NCBI GenBank assembly: GCA_965240325.2
Contig: OZ260670.1
Span: 1-41,162, forward strand
Source of the DNA: Rebecca billardiae RCC1528
Taxonomy: Eukaryota; Haptophyta
Direction of reading: 5' to 3'
Length of the DNA stretch: 41,162 bases
A program made the translations under genes and the position numbers. Positions 1 through 14,734 of the stretch are shown here, one piece after another; position 1 is the stretch's first letter, and each line of letters begins with the position of its first letter. Below the pieces are notes generated by a model, which saw nothing but the letters and a program-made list of their open reading frames with translations, ran no database searches and was not told the origin of the DNA.

Positions 1-7525
<7,525 letters not shown>

Positions 7526-7741
7526 AAAAAAATCATTATGAAAGCGTGAGCAGTTACTAGTACGTTGTATAATTGGTGATTCCCTTCTAAAAAGGCGTTA
7601 CCTGGCTGTGACAGCTCTAGGCGGATAGCCATAGAAAAAATAAGACCGATGATGCCAGAAATAGCACCAAAAATTAAATAAAGTATTCCGATGTCTTTGT
7701 GGTTAGTACTGAATAACCAACGATTCGACCAAGAAGATATA
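7526..7741 (-). CDS. cox1: cox1 exon 2
   Basis: Encodes the N-terminal Cox1 segment with the family signature [13 protein letters not shown], the first two transmembrane helices, and the TAHAF histidine of helix II that ligates heme a. The 3' end is set by the GTGCG start of intron 2. The last codon, TT, is completed by the first T of exon 3 to give IMIFFMVMP, as in other Cox1 proteins. An open frame continues from this exon straight into the intron 2 RT gene, as is common for group II intron ORFs in mitochondria. Confidence 0.93.
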
Positions 7742-8655
7742 AGTTGGATAGGTAGATCCCTCACGGGATTTTCCCCCCTTAAGATCCGTACGTGAGACTT
7801 TCACCTCATACGGCTCCGACCCAAAGACTTGGTCGATTAGTCGGCAGCAATAATACCTTCTATCTTCCAAGCGGCCCTTAATGCTTCCTTTTTAGAGTGA
7901 GTAGCCTCAGCGTGGCAAGACTCAAAAAGTTTTTTTTTCCTCACAAGTAAAAAGTCATTTGCATTAAAAGCCCTAACAATCGAAAGTTGAAGTTTGCGCA
8001 AGTCAAAATGTGCCTTACGTCAATTAATAGAATCTCAGAGTAGGGATAATAGAGTTTTAACCATAAAACTGAATGGCCGCTACCCATATTAGTCTCGTAC
8101 ACTAGATAACTATTAATCCCTCTAACTCGAAGGTTTTCGCTTTGTAGCCCCATAGGCAAGTCAGCAAGCCTCTCGGCCAGGGCAAATTTTGAACCCTTAT
8201 CCTTTCGATTATAGAAAGGCATTCGCTTTTTACCCGTTCTTTTACCCAGTGTCATATAAGGTTGGATTGCTCCAACCCGAGTCCATGTGAACTGACAGTG
8301 GGCTTACCAAGTTCTACAATAGTTACCAATAAAATCCCCTTAGCTGCCCTCTTTACACCGGCGATATCGTCAAGACTAAGCAAGGGACTTCTCAGCCCTT
8401 GCTCCCATCGCGATCCCATAAAATACTAGAGTATGAGATTTCCCTATAACGATGCGTGAATTACGAGGGTTCGCTTCCGCTCAGCATAGGGATTGAGCCT
8501 CGCTCTCTAGCCCCTCCTAGTTAGAAACTAGAGCTACTTTGTCAGTAGAGCTTCACACCACCGGATTACTCCAGCCGCATGTCTACCTAGACTTATCCCA
8601 GTCAAGAAAGGATAGCAGATCTAACTACATTAACTATTGCAACTTCTTGTCGCAC
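7742..8655 (-). mobile_element. group II intron 1 of cox1 (ORF-less sibling A)
   Basis: A 914-nt group II intron starting GTGCGAC, with a typical 34-nt domain V at 7783-7816 (GAGCCG paired to CGGATC around a GAAA tetraloop). It has no RT gene. It is near-identical to the introns at 22568-23480 in cox3 and 27077-27991 in nad4. EBS1 lies in the loop of a hairpin at about 8381-8403 and reads GAGAAG (8393-8388), which pairs with the exon end TTTCTC (five Watson-Crick pairs and one G-U). The frame-defined 3' end is CCAACT, which is not the usual AY. Splicing and mobility presumably rely on a maturase supplied in trans. Confidence 0.9.
7941..8255 (-). other. open frame inside sibling intron A (probably not a gene)
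   Basis: A 104-codon frame that starts MTLGKRTGKKRMPFYNRK. Equivalent frames occur in the cox3 intron (22846-23082, 78 codons) and the nad4 intron (27396-27590, 64 codons). The three end at different places, and most base differences among them change the amino acid, which argues against selection on a protein. The span lies between the EBS1 hairpin and domain V, so it is most likely structural intron RNA (domains II-IV) or the residue of a lost ORF. No domain is recognised. Confidence 0.3.
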
Positions 8656-8672
8656 GAGAAAGTATTAGCCAT
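8656..8672 (-). CDS. cox1: cox1 exon 1 (17-nt microexon)
   Basis: This is the start of cytochrome c oxidase subunit I, the catalytic heme-copper subunit of complex IV in the inner membrane. The exon encodes MANTF plus two bases of a Ser codon, and exon 2 supplies the third base, so the N-terminus reads [21 protein letters not shown] chose this exon because the intron after it begins GTGCGAC, exactly like the cox3 and nad4 sibling introns, and because its last six bases pair with the EBS1 loop of that intron. An ATG-led reading that starts inside the intron (7764) would need the intron tail to be coding, which I reject. The full CDS is 17+216+670+254+358 = 1515 nt (504 aa), a normal Cox1 length. 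The five exons run down the minus strand and across the window ends. Confidence 0.85.
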
Positions 8673-8711
8673 GTATAAAAAATCCGAGCAAAAAGAGCCA
8701 ATATGGTTTTT

Positions 8712-8786
8712 ACGGAATGAAGGGACTTGAACCCTTGACCTACTGCTCCCAAAGCAGTCGCGCTACCGAAACTGCGCCACATTCCG
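8712..8786 (-). tRNA. trnP(ugg): tRNA-Pro (UGG)
   Basis: Acceptor CGGAATG pairs with CATTCCG. The anticodon loop TTTGGGA gives UGG, and the T-loop is TTCAAGT. It lies just upstream of cox1 exon 1. Confidence 0.93.
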
Positions 8787-8797
8787 TCTTGTTAGTA

Positions 8798-8869
8798 TAG
8801 GCCCGGTGGGGTTCGAACCCACGGCTTCCGGTTTAAAAGACCTACACTCTACCACTGAGCTACGAGCCT
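8798..8869 (-). tRNA. trnK(uuu): tRNA-Lys (UUU)
   Basis: Acceptor AGGCTCG pairs with CGGGCCT, the anticodon loop CTTTTAA gives UUU, and the T-loop TTCGAAC is canonical. Its first two bases (AG) are shared with the TAG stop of nad2. One anticodon-stem pair is mismatched. Confidence 0.9.
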
Positions 8870-10370
8870 AGAAAAAAAAAAGAAATGCTTTAGGGCTGCA
8901 TGTCATAAGAAAAAGCAATCCGCAGAGGGCACTAATAAGAAAACTAGACGTTTGTGATGGTGCAGTATTCCAAAAAAAAGAGGTTTCGTCAAAAAAATGG
9001 ACTTTAATTATACGTATGTAGTAAAAACAGGCTAGCACACTTAAAAAAACAGTGATTGTTGGAGCTAGAATAAAGCCAGACTGTATAGAAGATAAAAACA
9101 TTTGGTACTTAGCAAAAAAACCAATAAATGGTGGAATACCTGCAAGTGAAAATAGAGGTATTGCAAAACCTAAACCAAGTAAGGGGTTCACCTTTATAAT
9201 ACCTACAGCCTCATAAAAAGTAGGATTCTCTAATGTAGATCCACGTTCGCGGACATTTAAAACAAATAAAAAAATACAAGCGGTCGTAAATAAGTAAACA
9301 ATAATATAAGTAAAAAGAGCTTGTACTCCAAAATCTACGGTAGAACTTAAAGCAAGCATTAAAAACCCGTTATGTCCTATTGTACTATATGCGATTAACC
9401 GCTTTAATCGTCGTTGAAAAAGAGCACCAAGGGTACCTAAAGCGACGGAAATAACAGCGCATTGCAGTAAAATGGGTTGCCAAAGAAAAGATAAAGGTAA
9501 TAAAGTGTCGAATAAGAGACGATGCACCAACAAAAATAGAGCTACTTTGGGTACTAAAGAAAAGAAAGCCGTGACTGACGTAGGTGAACCTTCGTAGACA
9601 TCAGCTACCCAAAAATGAAAAGGAGCTACGCCGAGTTTAAATAGAAAAGCTATAATGATAAATAGGGCACCTAATTGTAATCCTATAGAATACGTAAAAA
9701 CGTCGTAGCTTCCCCCAAAAAGAGAAAGGTTACTGCAAAAAAGTTTTAGTTCTAAAAAGTTTAACGTGCCAGTAACACCATAAATTAAAGAAATACCAAA
9801 AAGTAAAAAACAAGAAGCAACGGCACCACTGATAAAGTACTTTACTCCAGCCTCAATAGCATAATCGGATGTTCTTCTAAAGCAGGCAAGCACATAAAAA
9901 GTGAGACCTTGTAATTCAACGCACAAGAAAAGTGATAGAAAGTCCGAAACTCCTGTAAGGAAAATTAAACTAGATATCGCAATTAAGATGCAACAACAAA
10001 ACTCATTGGAAGCTTCTGGAAATTCTTTAAAAAAAGAAAGAGTAATAACAAAAAAGAGTAAAGAGCTTATTAAAGTAAAGAATCTACCAAAAAGAGATAA
10101 AGAATCAGAAAGGTAGCTACTTGAAAAAGAAAACCAAAAAGACGAAGGAAGTTCGCAGAAGAAACAAATAAATAGACTTAAGAGTAATATTAAAATAGCG
10201 GACCATTTAGTAGCATTACTAAAACTAAAGAATCCAAGAGTTCTCTGGTTTTGAAGCAAAAGGACCCAAATCAACAAAGCTACCGTGGCTGTGACAAGAA
10301 AAAGTTCAAGAGCTAGGGAATGCTCAAATCCCAAAAAAGAAAAATAAAAATCTTGACTGTGTAAAATCAC
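8868..10370 (-). CDS. nad2: NADH dehydrogenase subunit 2
   Basis: A membrane subunit of complex I, one of the three antiporter-like subunits that move protons in the inner mitochondrial membrane. The 500-residue product has about 13-14 hydrophobic segments. Family signatures are visible: the FKLGVAPFHFWVADVYEGSPTSV loop with its conserved Lys, and the later RLIAYSTIGHNGFLML helix. The length is normal. The stop codon TAG overlaps trnK by two bases, so tRNA cleavage would trim the mRNA end. rpl16 lies 18 bases upstream. Confidence 0.95.
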   Translation of the reverse strand: MILHSQDFYFSFLGFEHSLALELFLVTATVALLIWVLLLQNQRTLGFFSFSNATKWSAILILLLSLFICFFCELPSSFWFSFSSSYLSDSLSLFGRFFTLISSLLFFVITLSFFKEFPEASNEFCCCILIAISSLIFLTGVSDFLSLFLCVELQGLTFYVLACFRRTSDYAIEAGVKYFISGAVASCFLLFGISLIYGVTGTLNFLELKLFCSNLSLFGGSYDVFTYSIGLQLGALFIIIAFLFKLGVAPFHFWVADVYEGSPTSVTAFFSLVPKVALFLLVHRLLFDTLLPLSFLWQPILLQCAVISVALGTLGALFQRRLKRLIAYSTIGHNGFLMLALSSTVDFGVQALFTYIIVYLFTTACIFLFVLNVRERGSTLENPTFYEAVGIIKVNPLLGLGFAIPLFSLAGIPPFIGFFAKYQMFLSSIQSGFILAPTITVFLSVLACFYYIRIIKVHFFDETSFFWNTAPSQTSSFLISALCGLLFLMTCSPKAFLFFF

Positions 10371-10388
10371 CCGAATAATTACGAAATG

Positions 10389-10796
10389 TTAAAGAATACG
10401 TGCTTTTAATGGTAACTTATGTTTTGCCTTTAAAAATACAGTGCTCACAAACTTTCTAGAATTGCCAAGTACTCTAAAAAGTACTTTTCCTGGAAGGGCT
10501 CGAAAGAGCCAAAGGTGCATACGTCCTTTTCCCTTACCCATTCGTGCTTTTTCAGGCTTTTTAGTTTTTGCAATATCTGGGAAGACGCGTAACCATAAAA
10601 AAGCACGTTTCTTTAGGCCCCGCTTTAGTACACGGCGGGTGGCTTCGAATTGACGAGAAGTAATAAAGCCCAGAGAATTTGCACAAATATCAAAAGAATA
10701 AAAGTTTTTAGACCGTTTCTTATCAGAAACAAAAGTGGGATTAACTCTCCCTTTCCTAAACTTTTTTAGTGACCTACGTGTTTTTGGAAAAAGCAT
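10389..10796 (-). CDS. rpl16: ribosomal protein uL16
   Basis: Large-subunit ribosomal protein that sits near the central protuberance and the A-site tRNA. Family signature: MLFPKTRRSLKKFRKGR at the start, then SRQFEATRRVLKRG, LRVFPDIAKTKKPEKARMGKGKG, and a C-terminal region with RALPGKVLF. The length (135 aa) is typical. I place the start at the second Met because MLFPK aligns with the usual MLxPK start; an in-frame Met two codons earlier (10802) is possible. The first codons have a degraded second copy near 11800-11830. Confidence 0.93.
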   Translation of the reverse strand: MLFPKTRRSLKKFRKGRVNPTFVSDKKRSKNFYSFDICANSLGFITSRQFEATRRVLKRGLKKRAFLWLRVFPDIAKTKKPEKARMGKGKGRMHLWLFRALPGKVLFRVLGNSRKFVSTVFLKAKHKLPLKARIL

Positions 10797-10834
10797 TTGC
10801 AAAAAGTCCGAGAGGTATGAGCAGTAAAAGGCTC

Positions 10835-10905
10835 GCCGCCTCCGACCTGGATTTGAACCCAGCTACTTTAGGAAGGCGGGGCTCTTATGTGGGCAAAGGA
10901 AAAAA
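10835..10905 (-). pseudogene. tRNA-like remnant (duplicate of trnN 3' half)
   Basis: Contains a T-arm-like GGTTCAAAT and a GGAGGC acceptor-like end, but no matching 5' acceptor strand or D-arm can be found, and the T-stem is imperfect. The plus-strand sequence from about 10765 to 10870 aligns with 11805-11910, which spans the real trnN 3' half and a bit of rpl16-like sequence. It is therefore probably a decayed duplicate. The GAGCC/GGTTC pairing also vaguely resembles a worn domain V, which would fit the adjacent RT relic; I cannot decide between these. Confidence 0.4.
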
Positions 10906-10926
10906 GAAGAGCCTACTAAGTAAGGA

Positions 10927-11870
10927 CTAAAGGCCACCACCAGTTTTCTTTAACGGAACTGAACTAATCTTGCGCATAGCACTAGACATGGTCCTAACCC
11001 GCTGTGGCTCACGAAAGTCGCGCAATGTGAACCTTCTCCCTAAGAAACAGACACCATTTTTCGCGCCCGCGTCCTTAATATAGAAGGTACCGACAATACC
11101 CGATAGCAAAAGAAAGCAGCGAATTTCCTCCAGGAGTTGAACAGTGGATGCTTCGGAACTATTAACTCCTATCAGAACAGACCGCCCACACCGTACATAG
11201 TAAATACGGCTACCTGCGTCTGAATGTAGGGTAGTAGGAACTTTTAGCTTAAGCGTTCCTAGGCGAAGAAGGTCTAAGCGCAGATGCTCTTTTGCCTCTG
11301 CGCAACCAGAGCTTTCCAATTCCTTTAGTTTGCGGATCTCCCGCGTTACATTAATATACGCGGGATTGTCTATTCGATAAGTACCACTTTTTTCTAGAAT
11401 TTTCTTTTTTCAGCGAGAAAAAGGTCAAAGGTAGAAAAAAAGCTAAATAGGGTCGAGAACAAACCTCGGAAAGCAGGATACCCTTGCTGTGTTTTAAGGT
11501 ACTCAAGAAGACAAAAAAAATCAAAAAAGGTAGTGGAGTCCGCATGACGGGAAATAAGATGTATTAAAGTAGTATTGTCCGGTTCGATAGGCTCGAGATC
11601 CCCAACAATAAACCAACGTATTCCCGTCCAGCTATGGATACCATCAAATGTACGTGATTTCCTCTTCTGAGCGAGGCAACTAGGACAACCAAATGAAATT
11701 ACAAGTAAGTTAAAAACCCGCTCAAGACGAATTGACAGCATTTTTAAACGATCAAAGTGAGCAGTGTTAAAAGAGGAAAAGCGCCTTAGCGAAAAATGAA
11801 ATTTTTTTAGTGACCTACGTGCTTGTAGTGAAAGGCGTCTGTAAGAAATCCGAGGAACCTGAGATAAAAA
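10927..11870 (-). pseudogene. degenerate group II intron RT relic
   Basis: Spread over three frames. The first piece (11394-11830) has FGCPSCLAQKRKSRTF, then SWTGIRWFIVGDLEP, matching the RT block around [15 protein letters not shown] of the cox1 intron 2 protein, but the residues after GD are scrambled. The third piece (10927-11360) has NPAYINVTREIRKLK, RIYYVRCGRSVLIGV, where YADD has become CGRS (about 11181-11200), and then VCFLGRRFTLRDF. At least two frameshifts separate the pieces, and no thumb or HNH region remains. It cannot encode an active RT. No exon sequence flanks it, so it is a relic and not an intron in use. Confidence 0.8.
11800..11835 (-). repeat. second copy of rpl16 5' end
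   Basis: The plus-strand string TTTTTTAGTGACCTACGTG occurs here and at about 10765-10785 inside the rpl16 5' end. Translated, it gives ARRSLKKF in both. The copy here lacks the start codon. Homology extends upstream into trnN and its pseudo-copy, over about 130 bp in all. Confidence 0.75.
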
Positions 11871-11880
11871 GAGGCTTGCC

Positions 11881-11954
11881 GCTCTCCAGGCTGGAATTGA
11901 ACCAGCGACCTTGCGGTTAACAGCCGAATGCTCTACCACTGAGCTACTGAAGAG
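11881..11954 (-). tRNA. trnN(guu): tRNA-Asn (GUU)
   Basis: Acceptor CTCTTCA pairs with TGGAGAG. The anticodon loop gives GUU in CTGTTAACC, and the T-arm GCTGG-TTCAATT-CCAGC is perfect. Confidence 0.93.
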
Positions 11955-11970
11955 GGCAAAAAACCAAATA

Positions 11971-12510
11971 TTAAATACTTAAAGCTTTGGAAACAGAAAG
12001 GAGAGAACCTACTGAGTATGGACTCGACGAAGAAAAGATTGAATTAACGTGTTTTTTAGAAAGAATAGAAAAAATAAGTTCCGAAGAATACGCAAAGTTG
12101 CTCAATGAAGAAGACATAGATAACGCAGAAAGAGCAGAGTTATAAAAACGGAATTTACGAACGTAGGAATGTAGAACAGAGAGCAAGCTCTTTTGAAGAA
12201 TAACGGCCTTAAATACTTGAAGAAGTAATGTAACATGAGACACTGTATTAAATCCTATTTTTTTTGACGAAACCAAAGAAGTAATAGAAATTTTAGTTTG
12301 CTGGGCTGAGACAACAAACTCTTTTTCAAAATCGAGCCCCATGCTTTCAAAAGTGTTACCTAAGGCTTTTCCGCCAGAAGAGGCAACAGCGTTAAAAAAT
12401 ACGAAGAAACAAACAAAAAGAAAAACCTCCTCATTGTAAACAATAAACTCAGTTAAACTTAAAACAAGAATAACAATAGCACCAAAAAATTTAATATTTA
12501 TAGCTGACAT
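11971..12510 (-). CDS. atp4: ATP synthase subunit 4 (b; Ymf39)
   Basis: Peripheral-stalk b subunit of F-type ATP synthase, which holds F1 against rotation. It starts MSAINIKFF, followed by two hydrophobic segments (about residues 8-45) and the typical NEEVFLFVCFFVFFN sequence, then a soluble helical tail rich in Ser/Lys. That layout and the 179-residue length match Ymf39/Atp4 of protist mitochondria; the tail is fast-evolving, as in the family. I chose the internal Met at 12510 because the upstream Met would put the start inside trnW. Confidence 0.85.
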   Translation of the reverse strand: MSAINIKFFGAIVILVLSLTEFIVYNEEVFLFVCFFVFFNAVASSGGKALGNTFESMGLDFEKEFVVSAQQTKISITSLVSSKKIGFNTVSHVTLLLQVFKAVILQKSLLSVLHSYVRKFRFYNSALSALSMSSSLSNFAYSSELIFSILSKKHVNSIFSSSSPYSVGSLLSVSKALSI

Positions 12511-12528
12511 TTTAAAGCGAGATAATTC

Positions 12529-12600
12529 CAAGGGTTGAGGGTATCGAACCCTCGTTTCTGGTTTTGGAGACCAACGTTACTACCACTAAACTAAACCCTT
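12529..12600 (-). tRNA. trnW(cca): tRNA-Trp (CCA)
   Basis: Acceptor AAGGGTT pairs with AACCCTT, anticodon loop CTCCAAA. A CCA anticodon reads UGG only, which supports the standard code here. Confidence 0.94.
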
Positions 12601-12607
12601 AGAAGGT

Positions 12608-12680
12608 ACCCTTTGCTGAGGCTCGAACTCAGGTTCTTCTGCGTATGAGACAGATGCATGAACCACAATGCTTCAAAGGG
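12608..12680 (-). tRNA. trnM(cau): tRNA-Met (CAU), elongator type
   Basis: The acceptor CCCTTTG pairs fully with CAAAGGG, and the anticodon loop CTCATAC gives CAU. The fully paired first base pair suggests the elongator tRNA, in contrast to the copy at 30353-30428. Confidence 0.85.
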
Positions 12681-12686
12681 GCAAAA

Positions 12687-12759
12687 TGCCAAGAGACAGA
12701 ATCGAACTGTCGACACAAGGATTTTCAGTCCTTCGCTCTACCGACTGAGCTATCTTAGC
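12687..12759 (-). tRNA. trnF(gaa): tRNA-Phe (GAA)
   Basis: Acceptor GCTAAGA pairs with TCTTGGC; anticodon GAA in GGACTGAAAATCC; T-loop TTCGATT. Confidence 0.95.
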
Positions 12760-12761
12760 AA

Positions 12762-12832
12762 AGCGAGTAGCGGGAATCGAACCCGCAGCGCAAGCTTGGA
12801 AGGCTAGCGATTTACCTTTAATCGATACTCGC
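12762..12832 (-). tRNA. trnG(ucc): tRNA-Gly (UCC)
   Basis: Acceptor GCGAGTA pairs with TACTCGC; loop CTTCCAA gives UCC; T-arm GCGGG-TTCGATT-CCCGC. Confidence 0.95.
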
Positions 12833-12878
12833 AACGGTAAATTTAAATTAAAAAAGCAGAGAGAGCTAAAGAATTGAA

Positions 12879-12950
12879 CATACCTTATAGGATTCGAACC
12901 TACGGCCACCAGCTTAGAAGGCAGGTGCTCTACCGCTGAGCTAAAGGTAT
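12879..12950 (-). tRNA. trnR(ucu): tRNA-Arg (UCU)
   Basis: Acceptor ATACCTT pairs with AAGGTAT; loop CTTCTAA gives UCU; D-arm GCTCAGCGGTAGAGC. Confidence 0.95.
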
Positions 12951-12961
12951 TTTATGCCTAA

Positions 12962-13037
12962 GGGTGAAAGAGGGGATTCGAACCCCTAATCTTTGGTACC
13001 ACAAACCAATGCTTTAACCGATTAAGCCACATTCACC
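12962..13037 (-). tRNA. trnH(gug): tRNA-His (GUG)
   Basis: Acceptor GGTGAAT pairs with TTTCACC; loop TTTGTGG gives GUG. The discriminator is C, as expected for His. The -1 base in the gene is A, so the -1 G would have to be added after transcription. Confidence 0.93.
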
Positions 13038-13048
13038 TTCTTAAACTA

Positions 13049-13132
13049 AGAAAAAGGTAGGATTTGAACCTACGAACCTATAAGAGGAACAAGTTTACAG
13101 CCTGCCACTTTTGACCACTCAGTCACTTTTTC
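13049..13132 (-). tRNA. trnY(gua): tRNA-Tyr (GUA)
   Basis: Acceptor GAAAAAG pairs with CTTTTTC; anticodon GUA in GGCTGTAAACTTG; long variable arm, so class II as in bacteria. Confidence 0.94.
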
Positions 13133-13134
13133 AT

Positions 13135-13206
13135 TGGAGATAGCCGGACTTGAACCAGCGACCTTCTGTATGCAAAACAGAAGCTCTACCACTGAGCTAT
13201 ATCCCC
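13135..13206 (-). tRNA. trnA(ugc): tRNA-Ala (UGC)
   Basis: Acceptor GGGGATA pairs with TATCTCC, including a G-U at the third pair, the usual Ala identity mark. Loop TTTGCAT gives UGC. Confidence 0.94.
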
Positions 13207-13211
13207 GAAAC

Positions 13212-13284
13212 TAGGGATGGAAGGGTTTGAACCTTCGATGCCGGCGTCAAAGGCCGGAGCTTTGACCTACTTAGCTACACCCCT
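13212..13284 (-). tRNA. trnQ(uug): tRNA-Gln (UUG)
   Basis: Acceptor AGGGGTG pairs with CATCCCT; loop CTTTGAC gives UUG on a strong CCGGC/GCCGG stem. Confidence 0.94.
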
Positions 13285-13334
13285 TAAATCTTTTTGGGTC
13301 ATAAATACTTCAAGACAAACGTCAAATTAGAGAT

Positions 13335-13712
13335 TTAGCTCTTGTGACGCAAGTATAAATTAAGTCGACGGGTAGAAACTTTGATAGGACTCACATTTTG
13401 AAGCTCCTGGTGAAAGCACCAACGAACAATACCTAGAGAAGCGGAACCCTCTTTAGAAATTTTTTTTTCAAAAGGCAAAGAAATAAAAGTTCGAACTAAT
13501 GAAAAAAACTCTAAGTGAGAACCACGTACAGAACTTTCTTCTGTATGTAGCGTTAAACCTTCGCTAGATTTTTTAAGTACACGTTTTCTCACTTTTAAGA
13601 TAGTAGCAACAGCAGGTAAAATATAACGTAAATTTATAAAATAAAAGAGAGTAAATAAAAAAAGTACCCAAAAAACTTGTGAGAAAAACGAAAAATGGTC
13701 TAGTTGTGGCAT
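13335..13712 (-). CDS. atp8: ATP synthase subunit 8
   Basis: Small membrane subunit of the F0 part of ATP synthase. The diagnostic MPQLDHFSFFSQVFW start is followed by one transmembrane helix (about residues 8-35) and a basic soluble tail. The 125-residue length fits the longer algal Atp8. The longer frame upstream (to 13775) runs through trnI(GAU) and is not coding. Confidence 0.93.
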   Translation of the reverse strand: MPQLDHFSFFSQVFWVLFLFTLFYFINLRYILPAVATILKVRKRVLKKSSEGLTLHTEESSVRGSHLEFFSLVRTFISLPFEKKISKEGSASLGIVRWCFHQELQNVSPIKVSTRRLNLYLRHKS

Positions 13713-13733
13713 ATTATAATTACTGGACTTGAG

Positions 13734-13805
13734 TAAGCCTGGGTGGAATTGAACCACCGACTTTACCCTTATCAAGGGTACACTCTACCTCTGAGTTACA
13801 AGCTT
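13734..13805 (-). tRNA. trnI(gau): tRNA-Ile (GAU)
   Basis: Acceptor AAGCTTG pairs with CAGGCTT; loop TTGATAA gives GAU; T-arm GGTGG-TTCAATT-CCACC. Confidence 0.95.
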
Positions 13806-13844
13806 AATACAACCTCTTCTGCAGAGGCTGAAACATAAAATAAG

Positions 13845-14606
13845 TTATATCTGTGAAAGAACCCATGAAACGTATTTGTCTAAAGAAACAGACTCTACAA
13901 CAATAGGCATAAACCCGTGATTTACACCACAAATTTCGCTACATTGCCCATAAAAAACTCCTTCTCTGTTAAAAAAAACGGATGTTTGGTTTAGTCGACC
14001 AGGACAAGCATCCATTTTCACCCCTAAAGAAGGTACGGCCCAGCTATGTAGAACATCTGCAGCGGTAACAAGAATTCGGATATGTGTACGGCTGGGTAGT
14101 ATTACCCGATTATCTACTTCTAATAAACGAAGCTCTCCTTCACTGAGATCGTCCTCAGGAACCATATAACTATCGAAAGCTAAAGTTTCGATGCCCTCCC
14201 CACTAACAAAGTCGGAGTACTCATAAGCCCAGAACCATTGATTACCTATACATTTTATAGTCATTGCAGGGTCAACAATTTCATCTATAGAGTAAAGTAG
14301 CGCAAAAGAGGGAATAGCTATAATAACTAAAATTAAACTAGGAGTTACTGTCCAGATAATTTCAATAAGCGTACCGTGTACTACGCCAGCGTCAGAAGGC
14401 TCCGAGTAAGAAAGGTGATTAGCTCTAGAGTAAGTAATTAAAGCCCAAGATAAAGAGACAAGAACAAAAAAACAAATAAAAACTAAAAAAAACATAAGGT
14501 CGTGGTGTAGGTTGATAATACCTTCCATCACAGGTGTAGCGGCGTCCTGAAAGCCAAATTGCCAAGGAGTTGACGAATCAAAAAAGTTTAAAAAGCTAAA
14601 AATCAT
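13845..14606 (-). CDS. cox2: cytochrome c oxidase subunit II
   Basis: Complex IV subunit that accepts electrons from cytochrome c. Two transmembrane helices lie at about residues 35-60 and 75-105, followed by the soluble CuA domain. CuA ligands are visible in the aromatic [12 protein letters not shown] region, the His of [12 protein letters not shown], and [16 protein letters not shown] (two Cys, Glu, His, Met). The 253-residue length is normal, and there is no split and no intron. Confidence 0.97.
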   Translation of the reverse strand: MIFSFLNFFDSSTPWQFGFQDAATPVMEGIINLHHDLMFFLVFICFFVLVSLSWALITYSRANHLSYSEPSDAGVVHGTLIEIIWTVTPSLILVIIAIPSFALLYSIDEIVDPAMTIKCIGNQWFWAYEYSDFVSGEGIETLAFDSYMVPEDDLSEGELRLLEVDNRVILPSRTHIRILVTAADVLHSWAVPSLGVKMDACPGRLNQTSVFFNREGVFYGQCSEICGVNHGFMPIVVESVSLDKYVSWVLSQI

Positions 14607-14620
14607 AAATGTGAAAAATT

Positions 14621-14694
14621 TTTGGCAATAAAGGATTTGAACCTTTGACCTTTTCGGTGTAAACGAAAAGCTCTACCGCTGAGCTAATTGCCAA
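14621..14694 (-). tRNA. trnV(uac): tRNA-Val (UAC)
   Basis: Acceptor TTGGCAA pairs with TTGCCAA; loop TTTACAC gives UAC. Confidence 0.95.
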
Positions 14695-14734
14695 AAAAGA
14701 ATAAGCGCAGATTTTCATGAGAGAACCTAATTTT

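Noticed and set aside
7742-7764. Cox1 start at [12 protein letters not shown] (7764)
   Set aside because: The first residues are translated from the conserved tail of the sibling intron, which also appears next to cox3 and nad4 exons.
7941-8255. A conserved small protein encoded by the three sibling introns
   Set aside because: The frames end at different points and the differences mostly change amino acids; structural RNA explains the conservation better.
10835-10905. A functional tRNA-Gly or tRNA-Arg next to rpl16
   Set aside because: No 5' acceptor strand or D-arm can be paired, and trnG(UCC) and trnR genes exist elsewhere.
11394-11939. A 181-residue gene starting MVEHSAVNRKVAGSIPAW
   Set aside because: Its N-terminus is the translation of trnN, and the rest is a frameshifted RT relic.
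12673-12909. A 78-residue gene starting MAVGSNPIRY
   Set aside because: It runs through trnR(UCU), trnG and trnF and is a by-product of tRNA sequence.
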